A stretch of 64,000 nt of DNA from assembly GCA_964419145.1 (NCBI GenBank), contig CAYQOM010000004.1, forward strand, positions 1 to 64,000, in the 5' to 3' direction. The notes beneath the pieces are model-generated. The model ran no database searches, was not told where the DNA came from, and saw nothing but the letters and a program-made list of their open reading frames with translations. The position numbers and the translations under genes were made by a program. Below are positions 16,839 through 25,383 of the stretch, piece by piece (position 1 is the stretch's first letter; every line of letters begins with the position of its first letter). This stretch comes from UBA2336 sp964419145 (lineage in GTDB: Bacteria > Bacteroidota > Bacteroidia > Cytophagales > Cyclobacteriaceae).

Positions 16839-17393
16839 TTATAAAATTTTCTCCATGATCGGCTTCTCGTAAGCCTTCACGCTGGAATTGAAGAATGTAA
16901 CGGTTTCGCCATCTTCGCTAACCAGGTATTTGGCAAAATTCCAATCGGGAGATTTGCCGGTTTTACCTGCCAGCCATTGATAGAGCGGGTGCTTATCTTT
17001 TCCCTTTACCGAAATTTTTTCAAACATCTGAAACGTTACTCCATAATTTCGTTCGCAGAATTCGGCAATGTCCTGATTGGAGCCCGGCTCCTGCCAAAGA
17101 AAATTATTGGCTGGAAAACCCAACACCACCACTTTATCGCCATGTTGCTCGTGCAACTTTTGCAAATCGGCATATTGTGGTGTTTTACCACACTTGGAAG
17201 CCGTGTTTACCAACAACAGCTTCTTGCCTTTGTACTGTGCGAAGTCGATGGTTTGCCCTTCCAGGCTTTTCATTTTAAAATCGTATATAGAACCCGTTGC
17301 CTGAACCGGTTCGGAACCGGAAAGCTTATTCGCTAAAAATGACGCCAATCCCATGAGTACGAGAATTCCAAGTACAATCTTAACCCAATTCAT
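16839..17393 (-). CDS. membrane-anchored glutathione peroxidase-family protein
   Basis: The 184-residue thiol peroxidase of the GPx family has an N-terminal hydrophobic helix (residues 5-24) that anchors or exports it. The peroxidatic Cys is in NTASKCGKTPQY, the conserved Gln in WQEPG and the Trp-Asn in DWNFAKYLV. The usual FGGQEPG loop is FLWQEPG here. Bacterial members normally use thioredoxin rather than glutathione. It overlaps the 3' end of its upstream paralogue by 14 bases. Confidence 0.9.
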   Translation of the reverse strand: MNWVKIVLGILVLMGLASFLANKLSGSEPVQATGSIYDFKMKSLEGQTIDFAQYKGKKLLLVNTASKCGKTPQYADLQKLHEQHGDKVVVLGFPANNFLWQEPGSNQDIAEFCERNYGVTFQMFEKISVKGKDKHPLYQWLAGKTGKSPDWNFAKYLVSEDGETVTFFNSSVKAYEKPIMEKIL

Positions 17394-17871
17394 CTACCAG
17401 TTCCAACGGTTTCACTTTGGATGGATAAAACGTAACGGTGCCATCCGGCTTCACTAAATACTTGCAGAAATTCCAGGATGGTTCGCTGCCGGTTTTTTCT
17501 TTCAGAAATTGATACAGCGGATGTTGATCATCACCTTTCACAGAAATTTTTTCGAACATCTGAAACTTCACTCCATAATTTTTCTGGCAGAACTCAGCAA
17601 TCTCCAGGTTTGAGCCCGGCTCCTGACCACCAAAGTTGTTGGCTGGAAAACCCAACACCACAACTTTGTCGCCATATTGCTCATGCAGTTTTTCCAGATC
17701 AGCATACTGTGGAGTATAGCCACATTTTGATGCCACGTTAACAATCAACAAAGCTTTGCCTTTGTATTTGGCAAAATCGATCAACTCGCCATCAATGGAG
17801 TTCATTTTGAAATCGTACACGGAAGATGCGCTCATAACAAATGCAAATAATACAGCGAATAAGGTTTTCAT
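17380..17871 (-). CDS. exported glutathione peroxidase-family protein
   Basis: A 163-residue GPx paralogue starting with a cleavable-looking signal peptide (LFAVLFAFVMSASS). Peroxidatic Cys in VASKCGYTPQY, Gln in FGGQEPG and Trp-Asn in SWNFCKYLV are all present. It is very similar to the downstream gene, so the pair is a recent tandem duplication, with this copy keeping the canonical loop. The 14-base overlap suggests coupled translation. Confidence 0.92.
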   Translation of the reverse strand: MKTLFAVLFAFVMSASSVYDFKMNSIDGELIDFAKYKGKALLIVNVASKCGYTPQYADLEKLHEQYGDKVVVLGFPANNFGGQEPGSNLEIAEFCQKNYGVKFQMFEKISVKGDDQHPLYQFLKEKTGSEPSWNFCKYLVKPDGTVTFYPSKVKPLELVDELG

Positions 17872-17942
17872 AGTTTGCAGGTTTAACAGTGTTGAAACAA
17901 GATTGAGATCGAAATTGTTTCGAATGTGAAAGTTCGCGCTTT

Positions 17943-18473
17943 TTAGTCGATAATCGGATTAAAAATCCGAAAAATATAAACCGGGTTATCCTTGTAAACC
18001 GTCTGCTTTTCAATTTTCATTCCATTTTTAACGGCTACCTTCTGCGAAGGCAGGTTGGTAAGGCTAATGATGGAGATCAGCGAAGGTGAAAATTTATTGG
18101 CGAAGGCAAACTCCTTAATGGTTTGAGCCGCTTCTGTAGCAAACCCTTTTCCCCGAAAATGAGGCTGTAGGGAGTAGGCTATTTCCAGCTCCTCTATACC
18201 ATCCACCACCTGAACCAATAAACCCGCATGACCCACCAAAGCACCGGAAGATTTTTCGATCAAGGCATTCATGCCGCCCAGATTCTTTTCATAGCGATTG
18301 AATTGATTCGCATACCACTTCCTGCATTCTGCCTCTGGTATATCTTTTTCAGCCACCCAATACTTGTAGTACTCCGGATCGGTAAAAAACTGAAGCCATT
18401 CATCAAAATCAGAAGACTGAATCGGACGGAAATGAAGTCGCTCGGATTGCTGATTGTTAAGGAGGTACTTCAT
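17943..18473 (-). CDS. GNAT-family acetyltransferase (RimJ/RimL type)
   Basis: The start at 18473 is chosen because it begins MKYLLNNQQSERLHFRPI, the usual RimJ-like N terminus; the longer frame to a GTG at 18527 only overlaps the argS stop. About 176 residues. The acetyl-CoA loop is in SLQPHFRGKGFATEA, followed by the I-S-L-T-N-L-P-S-Q-K-V-A-V-K-N-G-M region typical of this group. Substrate unknown; many homologues acetylate small molecules or protein N termini. Confidence 0.85.
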   Translation of the reverse strand: MKYLLNNQQSERLHFRPIQSSDFDEWLQFFTDPEYYKYWVAEKDIPEAECRKWYANQFNRYEKNLGGMNALIEKSSGALVGHAGLLVQVVDGIEELEIAYSLQPHFRGKGFATEAAQTIKEFAFANKFSPSLISIISLTNLPSQKVAVKNGMKIEKQTVYKDNPVYIFRIFNPIID

Positions 18474-18523
18474 GGCATTCGGTCGAAGATACATTTTAAC
18501 CGCAGAGGTTACAGAGAACTTAA

Positions 18524-20311
18524 TCACATCCGTTCCGGGACGCGAATGCCGAGCAAACGCATGGCATGCTTGATTACATGCGCCACCACTTCACTCATCG
18601 CAATCCTGAATTTCAATTTCAATTGATCGGCTTCGTTGAAAATGGGGATGGTTTGATAAAACTGGTTGTAGGTCTTGGCCAGTTCATACGCATAGTTGGC
18701 AATAACCGCAGGCGAATACAGGTTGGCTGCTTCCTGAACTTTTTGTTCGTAGTTCGTCAGTAAGAATAATATCTCCCGTTCGGTTGGTTCGAGAGATGTA
18801 ACCTGTTGTAAATCTCCATCCTGCGATGAAATATTCATTGAAGCCGCTTTGCGCAAAATGGCTTTGATGCGGGCGTGCGTGTATTGAATAAACGGACCGG
18901 TAAAACCCTGTAGTTGTATCGATTCATTCGGGTCGAAGAGCATGCGCTTTTTCGGATCTACTTTTAATAAAAAGAATTTAAGCGCTCCAAGACCAATCAT
19001 CTCGAACAACTCAGTTGCCTCCGCATCGCTCAAGCCTTCAATCTTACCCAACTCGCGTGTTTGCTTTTCGGCTTCTTCAATCATTTCAGCCATCAGGACA
19101 TCGGCATCTACCACCGTACCCTCCCGACTTTTCATTTTACCGGTTGGTAAATCAACCATACCATACGACAGGTGATAACATTGCTTTGCCCATTCATACC
19201 CAAGCTTACCCAGAATCAGAAACAATACTTTGAAGTGATACTCCTGTTCATTGCCTACCGTATACACCTGCCCTTCTGTTTTCGGGAAATCGCGGAAACG
19301 CAAAATGGCTGTACCAATATCCTGTGTCATGTATACCGATGTTCCGTCAGAACGCAGCAAAACCTTTTGATCCAGGCCATCAGAGGTGAGGTCAACCCAA
19401 ATGGAACCATCTTCTTTTTTAAAGAAAACACCAGCATCAAGTCCTTTCAACACTTCCTCTTTTCCCAACAAGTAGGTATCTGATTCGTAGTATAGCTTTT
19501 CGAAATCAACCCCCATCTTTTTATAGGTCGCATCGAAACCGGAGTACACCCATCCGTTCATCATCTTCCACAACGCCACGGTTTCCGCATCTTTTGCTTC
19601 CCACTTGCGCAGCATATCCACGGCCAGTTGCATAATGGGTGCTTGCTTCTCAGCTTCTTCCTGACTTACTCCTTTATCTAGCAGTTCTTTTACCTGCGCT
19701 TTAAAATTCTTGTCGAACTCCACATAATACTTTCCCACCAGGTGATCGCCTTTAATACCACTGCTTTCTGGCGTTTCCCCGTTTCCAAAAAGTTTCCACG
19801 CAGCCATCGACTTACAAATGTGTATGCCACGGTCATTAATGATCTGCACCTTATGCACGCTGTACCCAACGGCTTTGTATAGTTCTGCGACACTGTAACC
19901 CAAAAAATTATTGCGTAAGTGACCAAGATGCAGCGGCTTGTTTGTATTGGGTGAAGAATACTCCACCATAATTTCCTTACCGTTGAGTGCGAGTTGTCCG
20001 TATTGCTTATTCACATAAACGGAAGTAAAAACGCTTGCCCAAACACTATCCGCCACGACCAGGTTCAAAAATCCTTTTACCACATTAAACCGGGAGATCA
20101 TACTGGAGTGCTCCACCAAATAATTGCCGATGGCATTGGCCGTTTCCTCCGGTTTAAGTTTGGATATACGCGTAAGTGGAAAGCAGACCAACGTATGTGA
20201 GCCTTCAAACTCCTGGTTGGTAGGTTGAAGCTGGAGTTGATCAACCGGTTGTCCGAATAATGTTGTAATTGCTTGCTGTATGGCTGAGCGAAGTTCCTGA
20301 TCGAGGTTCAT
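18524..20311 (-). CDS. argS: arginyl-tRNA synthetase
   Basis: A 595-residue class I aminoacyl-tRNA synthetase. The HIGH motif is HLGH in PLHLGHLRNNFLG, with the preceding SSPNTNKP typical of ArgRS; the KMSKS-like region is GKMKSREGT. The N-terminal additional domain and the C-terminal DALR anticodon-binding domain ending in LLGIRVPERM are intact. It is essential for translation and stands near a cluster of arginine-using genes. Confidence 0.97.
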   Translation of the reverse strand: MNLDQELRSAIQQAITTLFGQPVDQLQLQPTNQEFEGSHTLVCFPLTRISKLKPEETANAIGNYLVEHSSMISRFNVVKGFLNLVVADSVWASVFTSVYVNKQYGQLALNGKEIMVEYSSPNTNKPLHLGHLRNNFLGYSVAELYKAVGYSVHKVQIINDRGIHICKSMAAWKLFGNGETPESSGIKGDHLVGKYYVEFDKNFKAQVKELLDKGVSQEEAEKQAPIMQLAVDMLRKWEAKDAETVALWKMMNGWVYSGFDATYKKMGVDFEKLYYESDTYLLGKEEVLKGLDAGVFFKKEDGSIWVDLTSDGLDQKVLLRSDGTSVYMTQDIGTAILRFRDFPKTEGQVYTVGNEQEYHFKVLFLILGKLGYEWAKQCYHLSYGMVDLPTGKMKSREGTVVDADVLMAEMIEEAEKQTRELGKIEGLSDAEATELFEMIGLGALKFFLLKVDPKKRMLFDPNESIQLQGFTGPFIQYTHARIKAILRKAASMNISSQDGDLQQVTSLEPTEREILFLLTNYEQKVQEAANLYSPAVIANYAYELAKTYNQFYQTIPIFNEADQLKLKFRIAMSEVVAHVIKHAMRLLGIRVPERM

Positions 20312-20340
20312 GTAAGAAAAGCAATAAACTGTTTTAACAA

Positions 20341-21885
20341 TTACGAATTACTGAAAGTCGAGGGGGTATTGAATTTTATCTCGTACAAATCCTTGCGCCT
20401 GTCGAGCAGGTTTCGCACACTTCCATACCGGTGTAACTCGCGCAGATCATCCAGGTCAACATCGGCAATAATTACCATTTCGGTATTGGGAACCCCTTCC
20501 TTCACAATACCCTTTGACGGAAAGGCATGATCACACGGAGAAAACACTGCCGACTGCGCATAGTGGATGTCCATATTTTTCACGCGCGGAAGGTTGCCCA
20601 CGCTTCCGGCAATGGCCACATAACATTCATTTTCAATGGCGCGTGCTTGTGAACAAATGCGCACCCGGTTATAACCCGATTCCATGTCGGTTGAAAAAGG
20701 AACAAACAAAATCTGCATGCCTTGTTCCGCCAACTTGCGGCCGAGTTCAGGAAACTCACTGTCGTAACAAATGAGGATACCGATTTTGGCTACATCGGTA
20801 TCGAACACCTTCACTTCCGTACCTCCTGAAATTCCCCACTCCTGCTTTTCGCTTGGGGTAATGTGTATTTTAAGTTGCTGATCCCAGGTACCATCTCTGC
20901 GGCAGAGGTAGGAAACGTTGTACAGCTTTTCTTCCTGCAGCAAGGGTAAACTTCCTGCTACAATGTTGATGTTGTAGGCAACCGCAAACTCGACAAATTT
21001 ATTTCGAATCTCAACCGTGTGTTCAGAAAGCTTTCTTACCGAACGGGCTGAGTCCATTTCCTTATAATGGCCAATCAGCGGCATGTTGATGAATTCGGGC
21101 AGCAATACAAAATCTGCCCCGTAATCGCTTACAGCATCCACAAAGAATTCAACGTAATCAAAAAAGGAAGTCAGGTCGCTTACGTTACGCATCTGCCACT
21201 GCACCACGCCTATGCGGGCATACGATTTTTTACTTCCAATGATTTTCGGACGTGCAACATAATAGATGTTGTTCCACTCAATTAATGTTGCAAAAGCTTT
21301 CGACTCCTTATCCTGTGGAAGATACTCCGTGAGAATTTTACGAACGTGAAAATCGTTGCTTAATTGAAACGTAAGCACCGGATCGTAGATGCTTTTATCA
21401 CGAACCTTACGAATGTATTCGCGTGGCTTAAGTTTATTGCTGTACTTATGATAATTGGGCATGCGACCACCCGCTACGATCGAACGCAGGTTCAATTTTT
21501 CGCATACTTCTTTACGTGCATCGTACAACCTTCTGCCAAGCCGCATGGAACGATACTCCGGATGAACCGCTATTTCAATTCCGTATAATACATCTCCCTT
21601 TCGATCGTGTGTAGAGAAAGAATAATTACCGGTTACGGTGAGGTAATCGTGATCATCACCATACTTGGAGTAATCAACAATAATGGTGAGTGCAAAGGCA
21701 ATAATTTTTCCTTTGTCCTCAATACCTAATTGCCCTTCCGGAAAAATTTCAATCAGCCGTTGAATCTGTTCCGGTTTCCAGGTTCCGCCCATGGTGATAT
21801 AGGCGTTGCGCATGATGTCAACAATCGAATCATAGTCGCTGATCTGTAAATTTCTGAGTTTAAGTACCGGACGTTTCTTGGCCAT
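20341..21885 (-). CDS. GNAT acetyltransferase-nitrilase fusion protein
   Basis: The 514-residue protein has an N-terminal GNAT domain (about residues 8-170; acetyl-CoA loop HPEYRSMRLGRRLYDARKE) and a C-terminal carbon-nitrogen hydrolase domain (about 222-500). The nitrilase triad is visible: Glu in LLPEFINMP, Lys in LKIHITPSE, Cys in GILICYDSEFPEL. Bifunctional proteins of this type are known in bacteria but their substrate is not settled. It lies 9 bases downstream of the DHS-like gene, so an amidase step on an acetylated or carbamoylated polyamine is a reasonable inference. Confidence 0.9.
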   Translation of the reverse strand: MAKKRPVLKLRNLQISDYDSIVDIMRNAYITMGGTWKPEQIQRLIEIFPEGQLGIEDKGKIIAFALTIIVDYSKYGDDHDYLTVTGNYSFSTHDRKGDVLYGIEIAVHPEYRSMRLGRRLYDARKEVCEKLNLRSIVAGGRMPNYHKYSNKLKPREYIRKVRDKSIYDPVLTFQLSNDFHVRKILTEYLPQDKESKAFATLIEWNNIYYVARPKIIGSKKSYARIGVVQWQMRNVSDLTSFFDYVEFFVDAVSDYGADFVLLPEFINMPLIGHYKEMDSARSVRKLSEHTVEIRNKFVEFAVAYNINIVAGSLPLLQEEKLYNVSYLCRRDGTWDQQLKIHITPSEKQEWGISGGTEVKVFDTDVAKIGILICYDSEFPELGRKLAEQGMQILFVPFSTDMESGYNRVRICSQARAIENECYVAIAGSVGNLPRVKNMDIHYAQSAVFSPCDHAFPSKGIVKEGVPNTEMVIIADVDLDDLRELHRYGSVRNLLDRRKDLYEIKFNTPSTFSNS

Positions 21886-21894
21886 AGTAACTGA

Positions 21895-22872
21895 TTACCA
21901 ATCCATGATATAAGCAAAGATGAGTGGTGCCACAATGGTGGCATCCGACTCAATAATATATTTCGGTGTATCAATGCTGAGTTTGCCCCACGTAATCTTT
22001 TCATTGGGCACCGCACCTGAATATGAACCATAGGAAGTAGTACTATCACTGATTTGGCAGAAGTAGCTCCAGAACGGAACACCATCGCGCTCCAAATCCT
22101 GATGCAACATTGGAACCACGCAAATCGGAAAATCACCTGCAATACCTCCACCAATCTGGAAGAAGCCAATACCATCTTTACCGGCATTCTCGGTATACCA
22201 ATCGGCCAGCCACACCATGTATTCGATACCGCTCTTCATGGTTGAGGCTTTCAGCTCACCCGTTACACAGTAGGATGCGAAGATGTTACCCATGGTTGAA
22301 TCTTCCCAACCCGGAACCACCATTGGTAAGTTCTTTTCTGCGGCAGCAATCATCCACGAATTTTTCGGATCGATTTCATAGTACTGTTTCAAATCACCGC
22401 TGTTGAGCAGGCGGAACATAAACTCGTGCGGAAACAACCGCTCACCTTTATCTTCCGCATCTTTCCAAACCTTGAATAAATGAGCCTGCAACCTACGGAA
22501 AGCCTCTTCTTCGGGAATACAGGTATCCGTTACACGGTTTAAATGGTTTTGTAACAGATCCCACTCCTGCTCGGGGGTCAGGTCGCGGTAGTTGGGTATG
22601 CGTCTGTAATGCGAATGTGCAACCAGGTTCATGATGTCTTCTTCCAGGTTGGCCCCGGTACAGGAAATGATGTGCACGTTATTTTGGCGAATCATTTCGG
22701 CAAAACTGATGCCCAGTTCGCCCGTACTCATGGCACCGGCCAGTGTCACCATCATTTTCTTGCCCTCGGCTAGGTGTTTCTTATAGCCTTTGGCGGCATC
22801 CACCAACGCGGCTGCGTTAAAGTGGAGGTAATGCTTTTCAATAAAAGACGAAATTGGTCTTTGCTGACTCAT
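21895..22872 (-). CDS. deoxyhypusine synthase-like protein (possible homospermidine synthase)
   Basis: The 325-residue protein belongs to the deoxyhypusine synthase family: NAD-binding LAGAMSTGELGISFAEM, SCTGANLEEDIMN, and near the C terminus ITWGKL with Lys297 at the catalytic lysine position. Bacteria lack eIF5A hypusination, so the enzyme more likely joins aminobutyl groups to putrescine, giving homospermidine, as reported for some bacterial family members. Neighbouring arginase and arginine decarboxylase genes support a polyamine role. The exact product is inference. Confidence 0.88.
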   Translation of the reverse strand: MSQQRPISSFIEKHYLHFNAAALVDAAKGYKKHLAEGKKMMVTLAGAMSTGELGISFAEMIRQNNVHIISCTGANLEEDIMNLVAHSHYRRIPNYRDLTPEQEWDLLQNHLNRVTDTCIPEEEAFRRLQAHLFKVWKDAEDKGERLFPHEFMFRLLNSGDLKQYYEIDPKNSWMIAAAEKNLPMVVPGWEDSTMGNIFASYCVTGELKASTMKSGIEYMVWLADWYTENAGKDGIGFFQIGGGIAGDFPICVVPMLHQDLERDGVPFWSYFCQISDSTTSYGSYSGAVPNEKITWGKLSIDTPKYIIESDATIVAPLIFAYIMDW

Positions 22873-22955
22873 GGTTGTTGGATTTCAAAGTTACTAAGGG
22901 GCAAAATTAAGGAATAATAGGCAATTGAAGGACTATTTAACGCATTAGCTGATTA

Positions 22956-23666
22956 TTACTTCAGCCCAGCTCCATCCAATTTTTCATCCCTGAGTACAAA
23001 CACGGATCCCTTTGGGTAATCTACGGTTTGGAACTCGGCAGCTTCGCCTACCTGATAGGCCGTGTATTTTGATCGTGCTACTTTCAACTTCACATCGCCA
23101 ATAGTCAACCAATAATTTGTAGATTTTGATTTACCTGAACCTGAAGTAGTGGTAAACCTGTCGGTAATAATGCCACGTGTTATCTTTTTCTTTCCCGCGG
23201 TGATTACACGTGCCATGTCTTTACTTAAATATTTTCTGATCGGGTAAATGCCGATTAAAGAGGCTAGTCCTACCAGCTTCACAAAACCTTCGGCTAAAAT
23301 ACCAAATAACAGGGCCATTATGCCCAACACAAGGGTTACGATCAATAACGTGTTTTTTAAATATTTATTCAGAGTGGCGATGTCTTCGTCTGTTAAAACT
23401 TCTTCCCGGTTTACATGCAACTCCTGACCTGATGCACGCAGTGATGCTATCTTTTGGCGAATGGGATCGTTCTTCTGCGCGACTTTGAATTGCGACCAAA
23501 ACGAAAACATTAAAACAAAACTGAATACCAAACTGGCAATTGCAATACCTGCAAAAATTTTCCAATCACCATCGGGGTATTTGGTAAAAGCTAAAAATCC
23601 CATGCCTGCCGGGATGGCGAAATCAAAAAGAATTAATGCAAATACCTGGCCCGGTTTTAAACGCAT
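22956..23666 (-). CDS. hypothetical membrane protein
   Basis: A 236-residue protein with two N-terminal helices (about 9-27 and 34-56), two more (about 104-122 and 125-145) and a soluble C-terminal beta-rich domain from about 160. That domain contains SGSGKSKSTNYWLTIGDVKLKV and ends in ERDEKL-like charged sequence. I do not recognise the family. It sits between the DHS-like gene and arginase but has normal spacing on both sides, so a functional link is uncertain. Confidence 0.72.
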   Translation of the reverse strand: MRLKPGQVFALILFDFAIPAGMGFLAFTKYPDGDWKIFAGIAIASLVFSFVLMFSFWSQFKVAQKNDPIRQKIASLRASGQELHVNREEVLTDEDIATLNKYLKNTLLIVTLVLGIMALLFGILAEGFVKLVGLASLIGIYPIRKYLSKDMARVITAGKKKITRGIITDRFTTTSGSGKSKSTNYWLTIGDVKLKVARSKYTAYQVGEAAEFQTVDYPKGSVFVLRDEKLDGAGLK

Positions 23667-23702
23667 TGTAGCCCGCGATTTTTTGAATCAGTAATATACC
23701 AA

Positions 23703-24665
23703 TTACTCAGCGATAACCGGTCTCGCCACTATCGATTTTGCGGTTGCCTCCATAATTTCGAAAGCATTTTCAGCCATTTGATTCTGGCTGTCGAGTGTGG
23801 GGTTTACTTCCACAATTTCCCAGGCTACCAACTTCGGACTTTTCGCCAACTCCACATTGAGGGTTTTCGCTTCATCCACAGTTAATCCATTGGGTACAGG
23901 TGTTCCTGTTCCGCTTGAAATGCGGCTATCTAAACTGTCAACATCAAAGGAAACATAAATGTGATCGCAATGATCCAACATCTGCAATGCTTTAGTGGCA
24001 ATTACCGATGCACCAAATTTCTTCACCTCTTCCGTTTCAATAAAATTGATGTTGTATTTATTGATTAAATAATTCTCCGGCTTTTCAAGGTCGCGCACCG
24101 CGATGTACACAATGTCTTCCGGATAAATTTTAGCACCAGGCATGCCCACATTTTTGATCTGCTCCCAATACTCCAATGTTTCACCACGCGGATCGTTCAC
24201 TTTACACTCCAGGTTATCAATGCCACACGCCATCGCTAACGGCATACCGTGCATGTTACCGGAAGGTGTGGTGTATGGCGTATGTATATCAGCATGGGCG
24301 TCAATCCAGATGACACCGAGTCGCGCACCCGGGTTTGATTTTTTGATACCGGCAATTGTACCGTACGCGGTGCTGTGATCACCTGCAATAATCAATGGAA
24401 AGAAGTCATCCCAAATGGTTTCGTACACTTCCAGGCACACACGCTCCTCCATAATCATTACGCCATCAATAAATTTGGCGTACGCGTGCTTGGCACCGTC
24501 AAACAACAATTCGTTTACGTGTTCAACTTCAACAGATTCATGCTGCTTGAAGAAGTCGGATTTTAAATCGAGGCTGGCAATTTTTAACGCCTCTACCCCC
24601 AGACTTGCGCCACGGGTACCCGCACCGATTTCGGATTTTACTTCTATGATTTTTAACGCTTTCAC
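23703..24665 (-). CDS. arginase/agmatinase-family ureohydrolase
   Basis: A 320-residue manganese enzyme with the three family signatures: GDHSTAYG, WIDAHADIHTP, and SFDVDSLDSRISSGTGTPVP. The C-terminal EVNPTLDSQNQMAE resembles the VNPxLDxxNxTA of arginases (RocF) more than the SpeB agmatinase end, so arginase (arginine to ornithine plus urea) is preferred; agmatinase remains possible because an arginine decarboxylase is nearby. A short ORF lies 70 bases upstream on the same strand. Confidence 0.9.
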   Translation of the reverse strand: MKALKIIEVKSEIGAGTRGASLGVEALKIASLDLKSDFFKQHESVEVEHVNELLFDGAKHAYAKFIDGVMIMEERVCLEVYETIWDDFFPLIIAGDHSTAYGTIAGIKKSNPGARLGVIWIDAHADIHTPYTTPSGNMHGMPLAMACGIDNLECKVNDPRGETLEYWEQIKNVGMPGAKIYPEDIVYIAVRDLEKPENYLINKYNINFIETEEVKKFGASVIATKALQMLDHCDHIYVSFDVDSLDSRISSGTGTPVPNGLTVDEAKTLNVELAKSPKLVAWEIVEVNPTLDSQNQMAENAFEIMEATAKSIVARPVIAE

Positions 24666-24735
24666 GGTAATGGAAAATTAACAGATTTCTTAAAAAGACA
24701 ATTCAATGCAAAAAAGGAACAATACCCGGCCAAAT

Positions 24736-24807
24736 TTAATAGTCGGGCAAAGCATAGGTGCCGCTGTAGACTACGGCATAAAAGGCATTGAAATTCAGAC
24801 TTTTCAT
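24736..24807 (-). CDS. possible 23-residue leader peptide before arginase
   Basis: An ATG at 24807 opens a 23-codon frame ending in a TAA at 24736: MKSLNFNAFYAVVYSGTYA followed by LPDY. It stops 70 bases before the arginase start, in a 260-base region with no other gene. Aromatic-rich short ORFs with a proline near the stop occur as ribosome-arrest leaders (TnaC, SpeFL). No Shine-Dalgarno is visible, and coding status is not established. Confidence 0.3.
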   Translation of the reverse strand: MKSLNFNAFYAVVYSGTYALPDY

Positions 24808-24946
24808 GGCGGTTAACGCGTTGCAAAGATGGCAAATTTATGCCAATATTGCACTCCTTTTTTGAGGTGCTCTGTGTTTTTATAGATACTGGAAATTCTT
24901 ACTTAAGATTGAAGATTAACGATTTTTGAATCAAGAAGTTGAATCC

Positions 24947-25333
24947 ATGAACAAGCAGGATCTTGAAGAACGTCTGATAAGTTTTGCTGTTTTAATAATT
25001 GAGATTATTGAAACCATGCCAAATACAAGAGCCTCAAATCACATGGGTGGGCAATTGTTAAGGTCCGGAACATCGCCAGCGCTTAACTACGGTGAGGCAC
25101 AAAGTGGCGAATCCAGAAACGACTTTATTCATAAGATTAAGGTTGTTTTAAAGGAATTACGGGAGTCACATGTTGCGTTGAGAATTATCCATCGAAGCAA
25201 ATTATTCTCTTCGGAGGAGAAAATTCTTCACGCATTAAAGGAAGCAAACGAATTAATCGCAATTTTTGTATCCAGTGCCAAAACAGCACAGAAAAACAAT
25301 CAGACAATCACTTCAAAAATCAAAATTCGTTAA
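24947..25333 (+). CDS. four-helix bundle protein (S23/IVS family)
   Basis: The ATG at 24947 (MNKQDLEERLISFAV) is preferred over the TTG at 24926. The 128-residue protein has the S23 four-helix pattern: LISFAVLIIEIIETMP, HMGGQLLRSGTSPALNYGEAQ, DFIHKIKVVLKELRESH, and the final amphipathic helix ANELIAIFVSS. Homologues are encoded in 23S rRNA intervening sequences and also as free-standing chromosomal genes of unknown function. It is a free-standing copy upstream of arginine decarboxylase. Confidence 0.85.
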   Translation: MNKQDLEERLISFAVLIIEIIETMPNTRASNHMGGQLLRSGTSPALNYGEAQSGESRNDFIHKIKVVLKELRESHVALRIIHRSKLFSSEEKILHALKEANELIAIFVSSAKTAQKNNQTITSKIKIR

Positions 25334-25383
25334 TCATCATTCGTTAATCCAAAAATTCAGACCTTTAAACCATTCCCTTATAC

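Noticed and set aside
21895..22872. True deoxyhypusine synthase
   Set aside because: Its protein target eIF5A is absent from bacteria, so a polyamine role is preferred.
24666..24946. tRNA or structured RNA in the gap between arginase and the four-helix gene
   Set aside because: No cloverleaf or T-loop consensus was found; only the short ORF is reported.
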